A stretch of 64,000 nucleotides of DNA, taken from contig OZ020516.1 of the NCBI GenBank assembly GCA_963971425.1, positions 17,472,593 to 17,536,592 on the forward strand. Reading direction: 5' to 3'. Below are positions 48,262 through 59,735 of this stretch, piece by piece (within the stretch, counting starts at the first letter, position 1; each line of letters starts with the position of its first letter). Position numbers and translations under genes: made by a program. Under the pieces are notes generated by a model. The model saw only the letters and a list, made by a program, of their open reading frames with translations. It was not told the DNA's origin and ran no database searches. This stretch comes from Bryoerythrophyllum caledonicum. Lineage: Eukaryota; Streptophyta; Bryopsida; Pottiales; Pottiaceae.

Positions 48262-50688
48262 ATGGAGTACAGGCATTTGGGGAGGACGGGGCTGCGGGTG
48301 AGCGCGCTGAGCTATGGCGCGTGGGTGACGTTCGGGTACCAGCTGGACGTGAAGGAGGCGGTGGGCATCCTGTCGCGGTGCCGCGAGGCGGGGGTGAACT
48401 TCTTCGACAATGCGGAGGTGTACGCGGACGGGCAGGCGGAGGAGATCATGGGCAAGGCCATCAAGGAGGCCGGGTGGAAGCGCTCCGACCTCGTCATCTC
48501 CACCAAGATCTTCTGGGGCGGCCCGGGGCCCACCGACAAGGGCCTCTCCCGCAAGCACATCATCGAAGGCACCAAGGTAAAGCAGTAGTACTACTCCGCT
48601 TCAGTCAGTCCTGTGTTTGCTTCTTGAGAAGAAAAAAAGTGTAGGTATCTGTTGTGTTGATCTCCGAAACATGTAGTGGTGTCACAACACTCCTTATGTG
48701 ACATGCATTACTTCGATTGTGGAGTAGAGTTATGAGATGAGTTTGCATGTCATTGGCAAACAGTTTCTCAAGTTCATCTTCGGCAAAACTGGTAACTATC
48801 ACACTTGAGAAACAAGATGACGAGTAAAGACATGGGGTGGTTGTCTTTTTTAATTCTTGTTACGTAAGCCTCGGTGAGGATTTGTTTGTCATCTTCAGCT
48901 TCAGTCCTGTGTTCGCTTCTTGAGAAAAAGTATGAAATGAAACATAAGTCTCTGTTGTGTTGATCTCCGAAACATGTAGTGGTGTCACAAGACTCCTTAT
49001 GTTCTAGCACTACTTAGATTGTGGAGTAGAGTTGTGGAGAGGCGTTTGCATGGCATTGGCAAATAGTTTCTCAAGTTCATCTGAGGCAAAAGTTTGACAT
49101 CTGGTAACTATCCGACTTCTGATACAAGATGAAGTGAGGAGACATGGGGTGGTTGTCTTCCTTTAGTTCTTGTTACAAGCCTAGGTGAAGGTTTGTTTGT
49201 CACTTTCGTCACATACTTGATATGGTTCTTAGTACTCGTGAGGTTACGAATAACTGTATTCTTGAAGAAGAGAAGAATCGCTGTGGGATTCTCCATAACC
49301 GCAACGTGGAGTTTTTAACATCTGTGGTCACTCACATGCTTTGCTGCTTGTGTATGAACTACTCAGGCTTCTCTGCAGCGCTTGGACATGGACTACGTGG
49401 ACCTGTTGTACTGCCACCGCCCAGACCCTTCGACTCCAGTCGAAGAGACGGTACGCGCCATGAACTGGGTGATAGACCACGGGTATGCGTTCTACTGGGG
49501 AACTAGTGAGTGGTCGGCCAAGCAAATCACCGAGGCTTGGGAAGTGGCCAACCGCCTGGACATGATGGGGCCGGCCATGGAGCAACCGGAATACAACATC
49601 TTTGCTCGTAACAAGGTAAGTAATCCATGCGTTTATTTTATTCCATTTTCATTTTTTCCAGCAGGTAATTGCAGTGGTTTTTAAATACAGCTCATTGATT
49701 TGATCAGGTGGAAGTTGAGTATGCTCCACTTTACGAGAAGTATGGGCTGGGTCTCACCACATGGAGTCCCCTTGCATCGGGTGTTCTCACTGGGAAATAC
49801 TCCAAAGACAATATTCCTGAGGGCAGCCGTATGGCCTTAGCAAAGTACCAGGTTTGTGGTCCAAGCCTGAGTTCTTTAAGTATCATAAAGGAGTACAGGC
49901 TGCGAAGTTTGAATGTTTTTTTGTGCATGTACGTCTAAATATGTATATATGATGTGTTCTGCAAGAGGGAATGGTTGACTTGCCCATGTCTGAGTGCATA
50001 TTGTGCGGTGCGCAGGGCTTGAAAGAGAAGTCTCTGGTGGACGAGACGCTGAACAAAGTGGAGGGGCTGAAGGCGATTGCAAAGGAGCTTGACGTTCCTC
50101 TAGCTCAGCTGGCGCTTGCTTGGTGTGCCAAGAATCCTCACGTGAGCTCTGTTATCACCGGAGCCACGAAAGAGCATCAGGTAAACCATGCCAGAAACAG
50201 CGGTGAAACATCCCAGCTCTTCTATTTGAATGAAGCAGAAGTTTGTAATGAAGTGAAAGTTTGCGATTAGAGTCAAAGTTTCTGAAGGTTGTCATGAGCT
50301 CTAATATGATTCCGTGTTTTGAGTTATTTCACTACTCTTTCCTCACTCCTTCCAGTTACTACATCAATAGAAGAGCTTGTCCTTCAATCATGCTCCTCCT
50401 TGAAAATCAGTCAAAGCAGCCTAAACCGTTTTCGAGAGTGAAAAAAGAAATTAACCGTGAATATTAACCATCTTTTTAAACCTTTAACCTGATTTTAGAT
50501 TGATTGAGAACTATTTAGAGGTGATTTGTATCATTAGAGGGGATGTTTTACTGACTCTACAATTTGTGCAGGTGGTCGAGAATATGAAAGCCTTGGAAGT
50601 GATTGACAAGCTGACACCAGAGGTGTTGGAGAAGATAGAGGAAGTGGTGACCAAGTCTCTGGTGTCAGAGAAGAAGAAGGACAAGTGA
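48262..50688 (+). CDS. KAB1: Potassium channel beta-subunit-like aldo/keto reductase, copy 1
   Basis: Exons 48262-48576, 49367-49615, 49708-49851, 50016-50180, 50572-50688; 329 aa, the size of plant KAB1. It is an (alpha/beta)8 aldo/keto reductase that binds NADPH and in relatives associates with Shaker-type K+ channels. Catalytic tetrad residues visible: Asp49 and Tyr54 (FFDNAEVY), Lys82 (ISTKIFWGG) and His122 (YCHRPD). Family blocks [36 protein letters not shown] and [13 protein letters not shown] are intact. An acceptor TTTATGCAG just before the ATG indicates an untranslated first exon upstream. Intron 1 (790 bp) contains a tandem duplication of about 300 bp. Cytosolic, membrane-associated through channels. 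Confidence 0.93.
48603..49205. repeat. Tandem ~300-bp duplication inside KAB1 intron 1 (copy 1)
   Basis: Two adjacent related segments (about 48,603-48,900 and 48,901-49,205) each run from CAGTCCTGTGTT through GTTGTGTTGATCTCCGAAAC and GGCAAA(C/T)AGTTTCTCAAGTT to GACATGGGGTGGTTGTCTT. The same tandem pair exists in the copy 2 intron (about 57,680-58,285), so it predates the gene duplication. Confidence 0.8.
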
Positions 50689-51351
50689 CCAAATATAAGA
50701 TGTAAATGATGTATGGTCATTTCATTGGAAAAATATGACATCACTTGGGTTGGAATTGCAATTCTATTGGCTATCACTGAAAAATAATAGTATAATTATC
50801 TCCTCTCTCTCCATATATGCTCATTCCTTAGCAGCTTGGTTTTAGGGGGGCTTATCTTAGTGCTTCTTTTGAGGTTGGACAAGGTTGTTCAACATTTGTT
50901 GGCCCCGTGATATTAAATTGCCACTTCTTTTTATTTGTGGTGATAATATTATTTTGTAGTTGTCACAGATCTTGATCCATTGAGAAATCCTAGGAAGTCT
51001 AAGGTCCATCACCTTAGGAAATTAGAATGAAGTGATGTTGTAGTTTTGCTTCTGCTATGTATGCATGTGGATGTCTATGAAGTCATTCCGTTGATCTTAT
51101 AGGATATTATTTGTACTTAAAAATTATATTCATGCAATTGTTGCATTCTTCAAAGTTTCTGGCACCTATACATTTGGCATTTGTTGATTCACCTTTTTTT
51201 ATTCCATTATCTTGTGGATTGTTTTTAATATTCTATGATTCCTCTTTTTGCCATACATTGGTGTTCGTACAGTACATTTATGTGGTGAAATCCATATCCA
51301 AGGTTCATGCTCTAATCTCTTTATGAGCGGCAAGAGTATCTCAATGTCTCT

Positions 51352-51642
51352 ACACTCTTCCCTCCCATAGCTTATACCTCTAAGTTAGAATGCCACTAAC
51401 TTATATCCTAAGTTGATTATAACCTCAACTGAGTCCTAACTAGTGTTGATGTGTCTCAGAATTAAAGCACAAAATCGGAAGATGATGTTGTTGTTTTATG
51501 TTTTCAAGACCAATCAATTACTACATCACTCAACCGTGCTACCATTCCTTCACATGTCACTATTCAATCACAACAAGATCACTATTCTTACCACCTCCAT
51601 CCATTGGCGTTGGATTTCATAACTTATGGAACGGATTGGTGT
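51352..51642. mobile_element. Family A MITE, internally deleted copy
   Basis: Left end ACACTCTTCCCTCCCATAGC; right end inverse ACACCAATCCGTTCCATAAG. The body matches 15,765-15,918 and the family A termini but lacks the middle part present at 15.92-16.08 kb. It belongs to duplicated unit 1. Confidence 0.7.
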
Positions 51643-52329
51643 AGATGAATGCACTTTAACATTGTTTTTAGTTATAACTTTGTTTTATGTTGGCCGACAC
51701 TATAATTTTAATTTTTGTCAGCCATTTCTTTTGGTCAATTGTGACAATTTCACACCAAAACACTTCAAAATTGTTGATTCTAGTGCAATGAGTAAGGAAG
51801 GAAACAAAACCTTACTTTTATAATTTTGACCATATTGTCACGAGACATGGCGTCGAGGGCCTCTGCGTATCGTAGTTTTAGCGTAGATTAGTTTGTTACT
51901 AATCTATGGTGTTTAGAGACGAACAACGAGGCACCGCATTCATCTGTGGATGATTTTCATCCACTTAGAGTTGTATGCGTGTGCGTATAGCGCCGCACAC
52001 ATCCTTGACTTGAGGTCTTTGTCAAGTCAAGCTTTGTGAGTGAGTTAGAGAGTGTTTAGTAATTACCTTTGCTTGTAAGTGATTGTTTATCATTAAGAAA
52101 GGCTCGGCATTCTCTTATAGTACTTGCACTCGTTGATTCTCCCTTGATGGAGTGCGAGACGGTTGACTACATAAGTGATTTCATACTTGTTCCTTGAGGG
52201 TGTATTACGTATATTTGTTTTAGAATATATAATTTCATTCATTTGATGTTGGTTAGGACTCTCGATCTGTTGTGGTTACCGATCTTTTTTTACACGTCAG
52301 TTTATCCAAATTAAGACTTACTACGTAAT
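51643..52329. other. Unassigned spacer with a compositionally distinct block
   Basis: From about 51,836 the sequence opens TGTCACGAGACATGGCG and is less AT-rich to about 52,290. It is reminiscent of a long-terminal-repeat remnant, but no matching partner, primer site or target duplication could be established. No gene. Confidence 0.25.
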
Positions 52330-53115
52330 ATATTCACAAAATTTCAAAAACTTTGACTGTACGGATTCAAAGATTATAGTATTTGAAGTCAAGCAAATGG
52401 TTCATTTTCTTCTCTAGGTTCAATGGATTAGCATCAGCAGACTTTGACTTCACTTGGTATCAAATTTTTGCACTACACAAGGTCTAAATCCATTTCCATT
52501 GTGTTAAACATGATGTTAGTTCCCTGTACACCAATTTTTAAGGTAGAGAAGGGGAATAACATATTCAAAACAAGTGTGCAAGGAGTGGAGGTTCAAAAAT
52601 TGTCAATTCACGTTTTATTTTTTTGAGTACTTTAAAATGTTTTAGAATGATAACTCAAATGGTCACTAAGAAGGTTCTCATTCAATATTGTTGTGGAAAA
52701 AATGTAAAGTGGAAAATATGAAGATCTCTAGGTTTTTTATGTAGAAAAGATTATGTTTTTTCCCCGCTTGCCCGAAATGTGCAAAAATGTTTGCCTTGAG
52801 TTAAAATAAAGACAAGCAACCTTTTTTGACATCTTTGAAGAAGATAATATGCTCAATATGTATGAAAAATCTCAATGTCAGTAGAAACTTCTAGCAAATT
52901 TTGGAGTTGTTTGGAGTTTCCATTTTAAACTTTAAGTGGTACTAACTTTCAAACCATGAATCCAAAAATAATAATAAAAATACCTCCACAAATCCCTTAT
53001 CAGGGACAATCTAGTATAAAAATTTCAATTCATTTTTTTTTAAATTTTTGAATTTTTGGAACCTGCCCAAAATCAAAATCATCCTCCCTTGCTTAAATGG
53101 TCCTTTAGGGGTTAA
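52330..53115 (-). mobile_element. TTAA-flanked TIR element (family C), inverted and truncated copy
   Basis: Inverse of the 4.5-kb and 32.5-kb elements: GGTCCTTTAGGGGTTAA at 53,099-53,115 is the left terminus read backwards. The shared block AGTGGTACTAACTTTCAAA lies near 52,937-52,955 and the other end fades out near 52,330 without a terminal repeat. A lone CTTTAGGGTCTAAG-like end occurs near 53,490-53,506. Confidence 0.6.
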
Positions 53116-53927
53116 TACACTAAGACATTTTAGCAACTCACCAAAATCCTTGCTATGCTCTTCTTACAACTGTGATACTACATCATTACTATACTACACA
53201 CCATGATATCTCAAGGTGAGTAAATACATTTGAAATTTATTACTCTACAAACCCAATACTTTCATTTATCATCCACAAATCTCCAAATAATATGTAGAGT
53301 CCAAAGTTTAGGATTTAACATAAAAGTCCAAATTTTGTCAAATATGGTGCATAAAAAGGGAGCATGAAATTCCTCACGCTCACTACCTTCCATTTCTTTT
53401 CTCTTCAAGAATGATTTTCAGGAAAACTCTAATGTCTCCAAACTTTCAACTTCGCAGTAGTTTTGAAATTCTTCCTTCAAAAACGTAGTTGTGGTCCTTT
53501 AGGGTCTAAGACCAACTCAATTATAAGTAGGAGAAGTATAACATATTTTTCCACTTAAAAGAAATGTCACATACACATGTAGCGTTGTCATTAAAATTGT
53601 GTTATCTATCTAGTGTTAATTGAAGTAACACTACTAGTAACCAACCACAACCCATAATCAACACCTATAAAATTGGGATTTATTGAACCCACTTTCATCC
53701 GATCCAAATGGATGTTTGCTAGTAGTCAGGAGTCATGACCCTTACTTTTGGATCGTGAGCTAAACATAACACAACACTTTAAAAATTCATAACTAATTCA
53801 CATTTCATCGGAAAAATATGAAATCACTTGGATTGAAATTGTACTTCTAATGGCTATCGCTGAAAAATGATTTTATAAATATTTGTGCTCTCCATACACA
53901 TTAACTTGTCGTTTATAGAGGGGTTAC
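53116..53927. other. Spacer with a dispersed repeat shared with the KAB1 3' flank
   Basis: 53,795-53,895 resembles 50,718-50,830 downstream of KAB1 copy 1 (shared GGAAAAATATGA, ATCACTTGG and GGCTATC(A/G)CTGAAAAAT). It is therefore a third relic of that sequence or a small repeat family. The rest is unassigned. Confidence 0.4.
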
Positions 53928-55800
53928 CTAACTCGTCTTAGACAAAACGGTTTGCAACACAACGCCGAGTCTCTCACACATATGATGCTCCATGAAATTT
54001 TGTTTCACTCGGACATATCCTCGTCTGCCCATCTTCACCCTCAATGCCTTGTCAAAGGTGAGATCCCTTATGTTTTGCGCTAGTAAATGCACCCCCTGCT
54101 TCCCCACAGGATGCAATCTCCCACTGCTTCCATTCACCACAATCTCCACCGTCCCTCCAGCTGCTGTGCCCTACATGTAGCCAAGAACCCTTTTACCCAT
54201 TAACGCATTTCGAGCTCCTCGTTAGCTTTCCAACGGATCATTCCAATCTCTAATCCGTGTAGGCATCAACAAACTACAGTGATTTCCATGAAGTGGAGTC
54301 GTAGTTTTTTGTGCTGAAATGAACCGACTATGTCAATGATGTTGTCTAATCTACCACACTCATAGATTGTCTCTCACTCTCATGGTCCATGTAGGCGCTA
54401 GAGGGGTTAAAGTTTAGATCAAGTGAGCGATTGGATTCTAATTTAGCGTTTTGTTTAGGGTTCAAATGCCAGATGTACACCCACCAATATTGGCAACTGG
54501 AAAGCCATGGCTTCAATTGTGATTCGTTTAAAACACTCACCTCGACCCTGCACATCCAACCAACAAAAATGGAATTTAATCCTTTAAGGCCTAACGACTA
54601 TTTTTGTGTTGTGTGGGCAATGTTAACCTCCCCAATAAGCACTACTAGAGGAAAATATGAGCTGTGACTTCGATGTGGAGCAAGATGAGCATCTACCGAG
54701 ACCGGCACCACCAAAATCCAAGCAAGCATTGGCGGAGCTACAATGACTTCCATGATGTGGATTCAAAATGAAATATATCTACTATGTAGATAATATTCTG
54801 CATAGTCTATTACTCTCCCATGCCTTGTGAGCTCATCAACCTCAAGCATAGGACTTTTGTTTTCCACAATGTTAGAGTAAACTCACCCAAAGTTTGAATA
54901 AGATCGCTTCAAGTTGATCTCGATGGGTGAAATTAGCTCAGCGAAAGAAAAATGGCCATATTCATTAAATTGAGACATTTTACAAAGTCTGAGACTTCCA
55001 TCCCTACTACTGTCAAGTTCAAAGTCACTCATCTGAGACTCGGAAATGTCTCAATTTAAAGAAGAGAGCGTTAAAAGTAGATAATATTCAGAGTTTATTT
55101 TAACACGACTAAAAAAACTTTAAAAACCACCGAGCTTTTCTGCACTAACACATGATACTGATGTTGTGTTCGATGAAAGATCACCTATTTAGAGTGGACG
55201 AATAGTAGTGATATTCAAACAAATTCATTGAAACGTTTGGGTGACTTTCACAAAACAGAATGGAGAGGCTCTTGTGAAGTAGTACCTGAGCGTTCTGCAC
55301 GAGGACATCAGAGGCAGCCAAGTAAGGAGCAACGTCCACCGACTTGTTCACAAAATGCACCGCGCTTTCCAACGCGTTTTCCTTCACAAAATCACGTAGC
55401 ATGGCTTCATACTCGTGAGCAGCCCAGTCACTCCCCACCAGCAAAGCATGCACCTTCAGCTCCCGCTGTTGCTGCGCCGTGTTGATCTCCCTCACCATGT
55501 CCACTCCCTCGACAAAAGCCCTCAGAAACAAATCCTGTCCCTTGCCACGCGAAACACCTGAAAAAAAGAAGAAGAAACACTCAAGTTCTGGGCCTAAAAC
55601 AGCACTGGACTGAAAGGACTGCAGCTAGATTTTGTATTGAGAAGTGCGAGGTTAAGGAGATGAGAGCACACTGTTTATCATCGCAAACACAACATCAGTA
55701 TCGTGAATCTCAAGCATGTGGCGCACGCGCTGCCTCATTGATGCTCTTCCAACTGGGTCCTGAGCAGCAAGCATCAGCTCTTGCCTGTTGCCCAAGTGTA
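53928..55800 (-). pseudogene. 3' part of a group-1 glycosyltransferase gene, cut off at its 5' side by the KAB1 duplication
   Basis: Four minus-strand exons join in frame: 55672-55800 (HLGNRQELMLAAQDPVGRAS), 55286-55557 (SRGKGQDLFLRAFVEGVDMV ... PYLAASDVLVQNAQ), 54485-54547 (GRGECFKRITIEAMAFQLPI) and 53928-54170 (GTAAGGTVEIVVNGSSGRLH, stop TAG). The GECFxRITIEAMAF and GTAAGGTxEIVVNG blocks are the nucleotide-sugar-binding half of GT4-like enzymes, similar to a plant family with the ARGECFGRITIEAMAFQLPVL pattern. About 190 residues are visible and no stop or frameshift is seen. The N-terminal acceptor domain should lie beyond 55.8 kb, but KAB1 unit 2 begins there. Either the gene is a 5'-truncated pseudogene or the KAB1 unit sits in one of its introns and the 5' exons are outside the window. 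Confidence 0.7.
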
Positions 55801-56334
55801 CTACATGTGTCTTGGGCAAACAAATCCAACCTTAATCAACATTACAACTAAACTCCAAGAGATACACAATTAAAGTTATGTGATCAAGAGAGATTATTAC
55901 ATTTAATTCCAATGATTGTATACCTCATACTCTACATGACAATCTGAAGCCTTCCTCCAGTGAAGCGCTTCCAGAAACACCAACCTTTCCAGGCGAAAAA
56001 GAAAATGAGAAAAAAAGGGTGTTTCCAAGAGCAAAACTTCATTCACTGCCACAAGTGGCCGCAAACCACACCACCACCACCTCAGCACGCCACCTCAGCC
56101 TCCTCCGCCACGTCAACCACTCCACATTCATCCCGAGATGGATGAAATCATCCAAAACGATTAACCTCCCGCACCCAAAACCGTTGCCCAGTACAGAAAA
56201 ATGTATTCCTATCCTAGATATTGCGTGTGGTGACGGAGTTTGAGCTCACGTCATCAACAGAAATCATCCATATATCATCCTAAAAGTGGGCTCACGAATT
56301 TCCGACTTATCACCTTCTCGTCGAGATTTTTCAA

Positions 56335-57043
56335 TAGGGGTAGTCATAAGGTAGAGGCACACGAACCGTCCCCCCCCGAGTTCCGTTCCAAGAACAAGCA
56401 CCTGCAACCGTTCCCCAATGCACCAGCTCCCACTCCCAGTGCAAAGCAACAGTGATACATGTCCGAGTGAGATTGGCTCTTAGCTAAGGTGGATCATGGT
56501 GACATCAAGAGCGGTTATGAAGCACCTGTCAGATGGAAAGTGGTGAGACATGAGTTCTGACTTTGAGGAATTATTGCGGCCTGGTCACTTGGAATTAAGT
56601 TGTGGTTTATGCACCATATTCATAAATTTCATTTGTCTTTCTGGTGATATTTTTGCTTGATTTTTGTGACTTCAGATATGGTCCGTATAGCTTAAAGGGA
56701 CGGTTAGTGGTGCCTCCACCTTAGAGGGCGCGGACAAGACATCCCCATGCTCAGACTTACCCAAGGTGGGCCCCTGTCTTAATTGCATAGGCTCATTTTT
56801 CCGGCCCTCCCATTTTGGGGGGGTCAGAGGCTTTTTTTTGGATTTTTTTTCAAAATTGGGGCCTACAGCCCTAATTTAGTCTACAGGCCCCCTCTCGCCA
56901 AATTTAGGTCCCCATTCAAAAACAAAATAGGGGCCAGGATAAGAATATTCGCTTGCGGGGCATCAGAGAAAGCCAATCTCATCCAGCCACGTTCGCAGGA
57001 AGTGGATAAAGTCTCTCATTCTCACGCACTGTGACTACCCCTA
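56335..57043. mobile_element. hAT-like non-autonomous TIR element inserted in KAB1 copy 2 leader
   Basis: Termini TAGGGGTAGTCA and TGACTACCCCTA are perfect 12-bp inverse repeats. The empty site is preserved in unit 1 (TTTTTCAATAGAAGTTGC near 47,985-48,002). Read with GGGG...CCCC as the element, the flanks TTTCAATA and TAATAATA are consistent in length with an 8-bp duplication that has diverged. The interior is noncoding and has a C-rich patch and a G/C-rich block with runs of T. hAT is suggested by TAGGGG ends and 8-bp flanks only. Confidence 0.65.
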
Positions 57044-57149
57044 ATAATAGAAGTTGCCAGTTTTCCCATCACAGACTTTTAAACCTCACATTGTCGGAGA
57101 GCGATTGCCGAGTTGTCGGTGGCTTCCAGATCTCGTCTTGTTCGGTAAG

Positions 57150-57232
57150 AAGGAGGAGGAGGAGGAGGAGGAAGAGGAGGCGGTAAGAAAGAGTAGAAGG
57201 AAGAGGAGGAGGAGGAGGAGGAGGAGTTTGCT
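57150..57232. repeat. GGA/GAG microsatellite in KAB1 leader (copy 2)
   Basis: Longer counterpart of the tract at 48,092-48,150, with the same CGGTAAGAAAG interruption. Confidence 0.75.
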
Positions 57233-57337
57233 AGAATGTTAGGTTGTTGTTTTTTTCCAAGTGATCTGAGGTGGGTTGTTGTTGTTTCCATGTGATCTGA
57301 TGTGGGGTTGTTGGTGTGGTTTTTGCAGCGATCTGCG

Positions 57338-59735
57338 ATGGAGTACAGGCATTTGGGGAGGACGGGGCTGCGGGTGAGCGCGCTGAGCTATGGCGCGTGG
57401 GTGACGTTCGGGTACCAGCTGGACGTGAAGGAGGCGGTGGGCATCCTGTCGCGGTGCCGCGAGGCGGGGGTGAACTTCTTCGACAATGCGGAGGGGTACG
57501 CGGAGGGGCAGGCGGAGGTGAGGATGGGCAAGGCCATCAAGGAGGCCGGGTGGAAGCGCTCCGACCTCGTCATCTCCACCAAGATCTTCAAGGGCGGCCA
57601 GGAGCCCACCGATAAGGGCCTCTCCCGCAAGCACATCATCGAAGGCACCAAGGTAAAGCAGTAGTACTACTGCGCTTCAGTCGGTCCTTTTTGCCTCTTG
57701 AGAAAAAAAAAAGTGTAGGTATCTGTTGTGTTGATCTCCGAGACATGTAGTGGCGTCACAAGACTCCTTATGATCTAGCATTACTTCGATGGTGGAGTAG
57801 AGTTATGAGATGAGTTTGCATGTCATTGGCAAATAGTTTCTCAAGTTCATCTTCGGCAAAACTGGTAACTATCACACTTGAGAAACAAGATGACGAGAAA
57901 GGACATGGGGTGGTTGTCTTTTTCAGTTCTTGTTACGTAAGCCTAGTTGAGGATTTGTTTGTCATCTTCAGCTTCAGTCCTGTGTTTGCTTCTTGAGAAA
58001 AAGTATGAAGTGAAACCTAGGTGTCCGTTGTGTTGAACTCCGAAACGTTTTAGTGGTGTCACAAGACTCCTTATGTTCTAGCATTACTTAGATTGTGGAG
58101 TAGAGTTGTGGAGAGGAGTTTGCATGGCATTGGCAAATAGTTTCTCAAGTTCATCTGAGGCAAAAGTTTGGCACCTGGTAACTATCCGACTTCTGATACA
58201 AGATGAAGAGAGGAGACATGGGGTGGTTGTCTTCCTTTAGTTCTTGTTACATAAGCCTAGGTGAAGGTTTGTTTGTCATTTTCGTCACATACTTGATGTG
58301 GTTCTCAAGTTCTTAGTACTCGTGAGGTTACGAATAACTGTATTCTTGAAGAAGAGAAGAATCGCTGTGGGATTCTCCATAACCGCAACGTGGAGTTTTT
58401 AACATCTGTGGTCACTCACATGCTTTGCTGCTTGTGTATGAACTACGCAGGCTTCTCTGCAGCGCTTGGACATGGACTACGTGGACCTGTTGTACTGCCA
58501 CCGCCCAGACCCTTCGACTCCAATCGAAGAGACGGTACGCGCCATGAACTGGGTGATAGACCACGGGTATGCGTTCTACTGGGGAACTAGTGAGTGGTCG
58601 GCGAAGCAAATCACCGAGGCTTGGGAAGTGGCCAACCGCCTGGACATGATGGGGCCGGCCATGGAGCAACCGGAATACAACATCTTTGCTCGTAACAAGG
58701 TAAGTAATCCATGCGTTTATTTTACTTTATTTTCATTTTTTCCAGTGATTTTTAATACAGCTCATTGATTTGATCAGGTGGAAGTTGAGTATGCTCCACT
58801 TTACGAGAAGTATGGGCTGGGACTCACCACATGGAGTCCCCTTGCATCGGGTGTTCTCACCGGGAAATACTCCAGAGACAATATTCCTGAGGGCAGCCGT
58901 ATGGCCTTACCAAAGTACCAGGTTTGTGGTCCAAGTCTGAGTTGTTTAAGTATCGTAATGGAGTACAGGCTGCGAAGTTTGAATGTTTTTTTGTGTGTGT
59001 ACGTCTAAATATGTATATATGATGTGTTCTGTAAGAGGGAATGGTTGACTTGCCTATGTCTGAGTGCATATTGTGCGGTGCGCAGGGCTTGAAAGAGAAG
59101 TCTCTGGTGGACGAGACGCTGAACAAAGTGGAGGGGCTGAAGGCGATTGCAAAGGAGCTTGACGTTCCTCTGGCTCAGCTGGCGCTTGCTTGGTGTGCCA
59201 AGAATCCTCACGTGAGCTCTGTCATCACCGGAGCCACGAAAGAGCATCAGGTAAACCATGCCAGAAACAGCGGTGAAACATCCCAGCTCTTCTATTTGAA
59301 TGAAGCAGAAGTTTGTAATGAAGTGAAACTTCGCGATTAGAGTCCTTTGTGAAGTCAGTCAAAGTTTCTGAAGGTTGTCATGAGCTCTAATATGATACCG
59401 TGTTTTGAGTTATTTCACTACTCTTTCCTCACTCCTTCCAGTTACTACATCAATAGAAGAGCTTGGCGGTCCTTCAATCATGTTCAGTCAAAACTCATGT
59501 CAAAGCAGCCTAAATATTAATCACCTTTTTCTTCTTTGAACTGGTTTTAAGATTGAATGAGAACTATTTAGAGGTGATTTGTATCATTAGAGGGGATGTT
59601 TTACCGACTCTACAATTTGTGCAGGTGGTCGAGAATATGAAAGCCTTGGAAGTGATTGACAAGCTGACACCAGAGGTGTTGGAGAAGATAGAGGAAGTGG
59701 TGACCAAGTCTCTGGTGTCAGAGAAGGACAAGTGA
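57338..59735 (+). CDS. Potassium channel beta-subunit-like aldo/keto reductase, copy 2
   Basis: Exons 57338-57652, 58451-58699, 58778-58921, 59086-59250, 59625-59735; 327 aa, all splice sites retained and no stop. Tetrad residues Asp49, Tyr54, Lys82 and His122 remain. Seven residues of exon 1 differ from copy 1: V53G, D56E, E61V, I62R, W85K, P88Q and G89E, all between 57,494 and 57,612, with only one silent change in that exon. The remaining exons differ by three residues (V to I, K to R, A to P), about five silent changes and a two-lysine deletion near the C-terminus. Trp85-Gly-Gly is a conserved loop next to the catalytic lysine, so activity or cofactor binding may be altered. The leader contains a 0.7-kb insertion. 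It could be expressed, neofunctional or an early pseudogene. Confidence 0.85.
57680..58285. repeat. Tandem ~300-bp duplication inside KAB1 intron 1 (copy 2)
   Basis: Same tandem arrangement as in copy 1, with both halves recognisable by CATGGGGTGGTTGTCTT ending each segment. Confidence 0.75.

Larger units (their letters stand above)
47478..51642 (+). repeat. Segmental direct duplication, unit 1 (carries KAB1-like copy 1)
   Basis: Similarity to 55,826-60,414 starts around TCTCCAAGAGATACACAATT, runs through leader, all exons and introns and the 3' flank, and includes the family A MITE. Unit 1 lacks the 0.7-kb insertion found in unit 2 (empty site at about 47,994) but keeps about 245 bp after 50,730 that unit 2 lacks. 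Confidence 0.85.

Noticed and set aside
48160-48560. Minus-strand 131-codon frame opposite KAB1 exon 1 (and at 57.2-57.6 kb)
   Set aside because: Present only because exon 1 is GC-rich; same in both copies as a mirror of the real exon.
51836-52290. Possible solo LTR starting TGTCACGAGAC
   Set aside because: No matching right terminus, target duplication, primer site or second copy in the window; left as unassigned.
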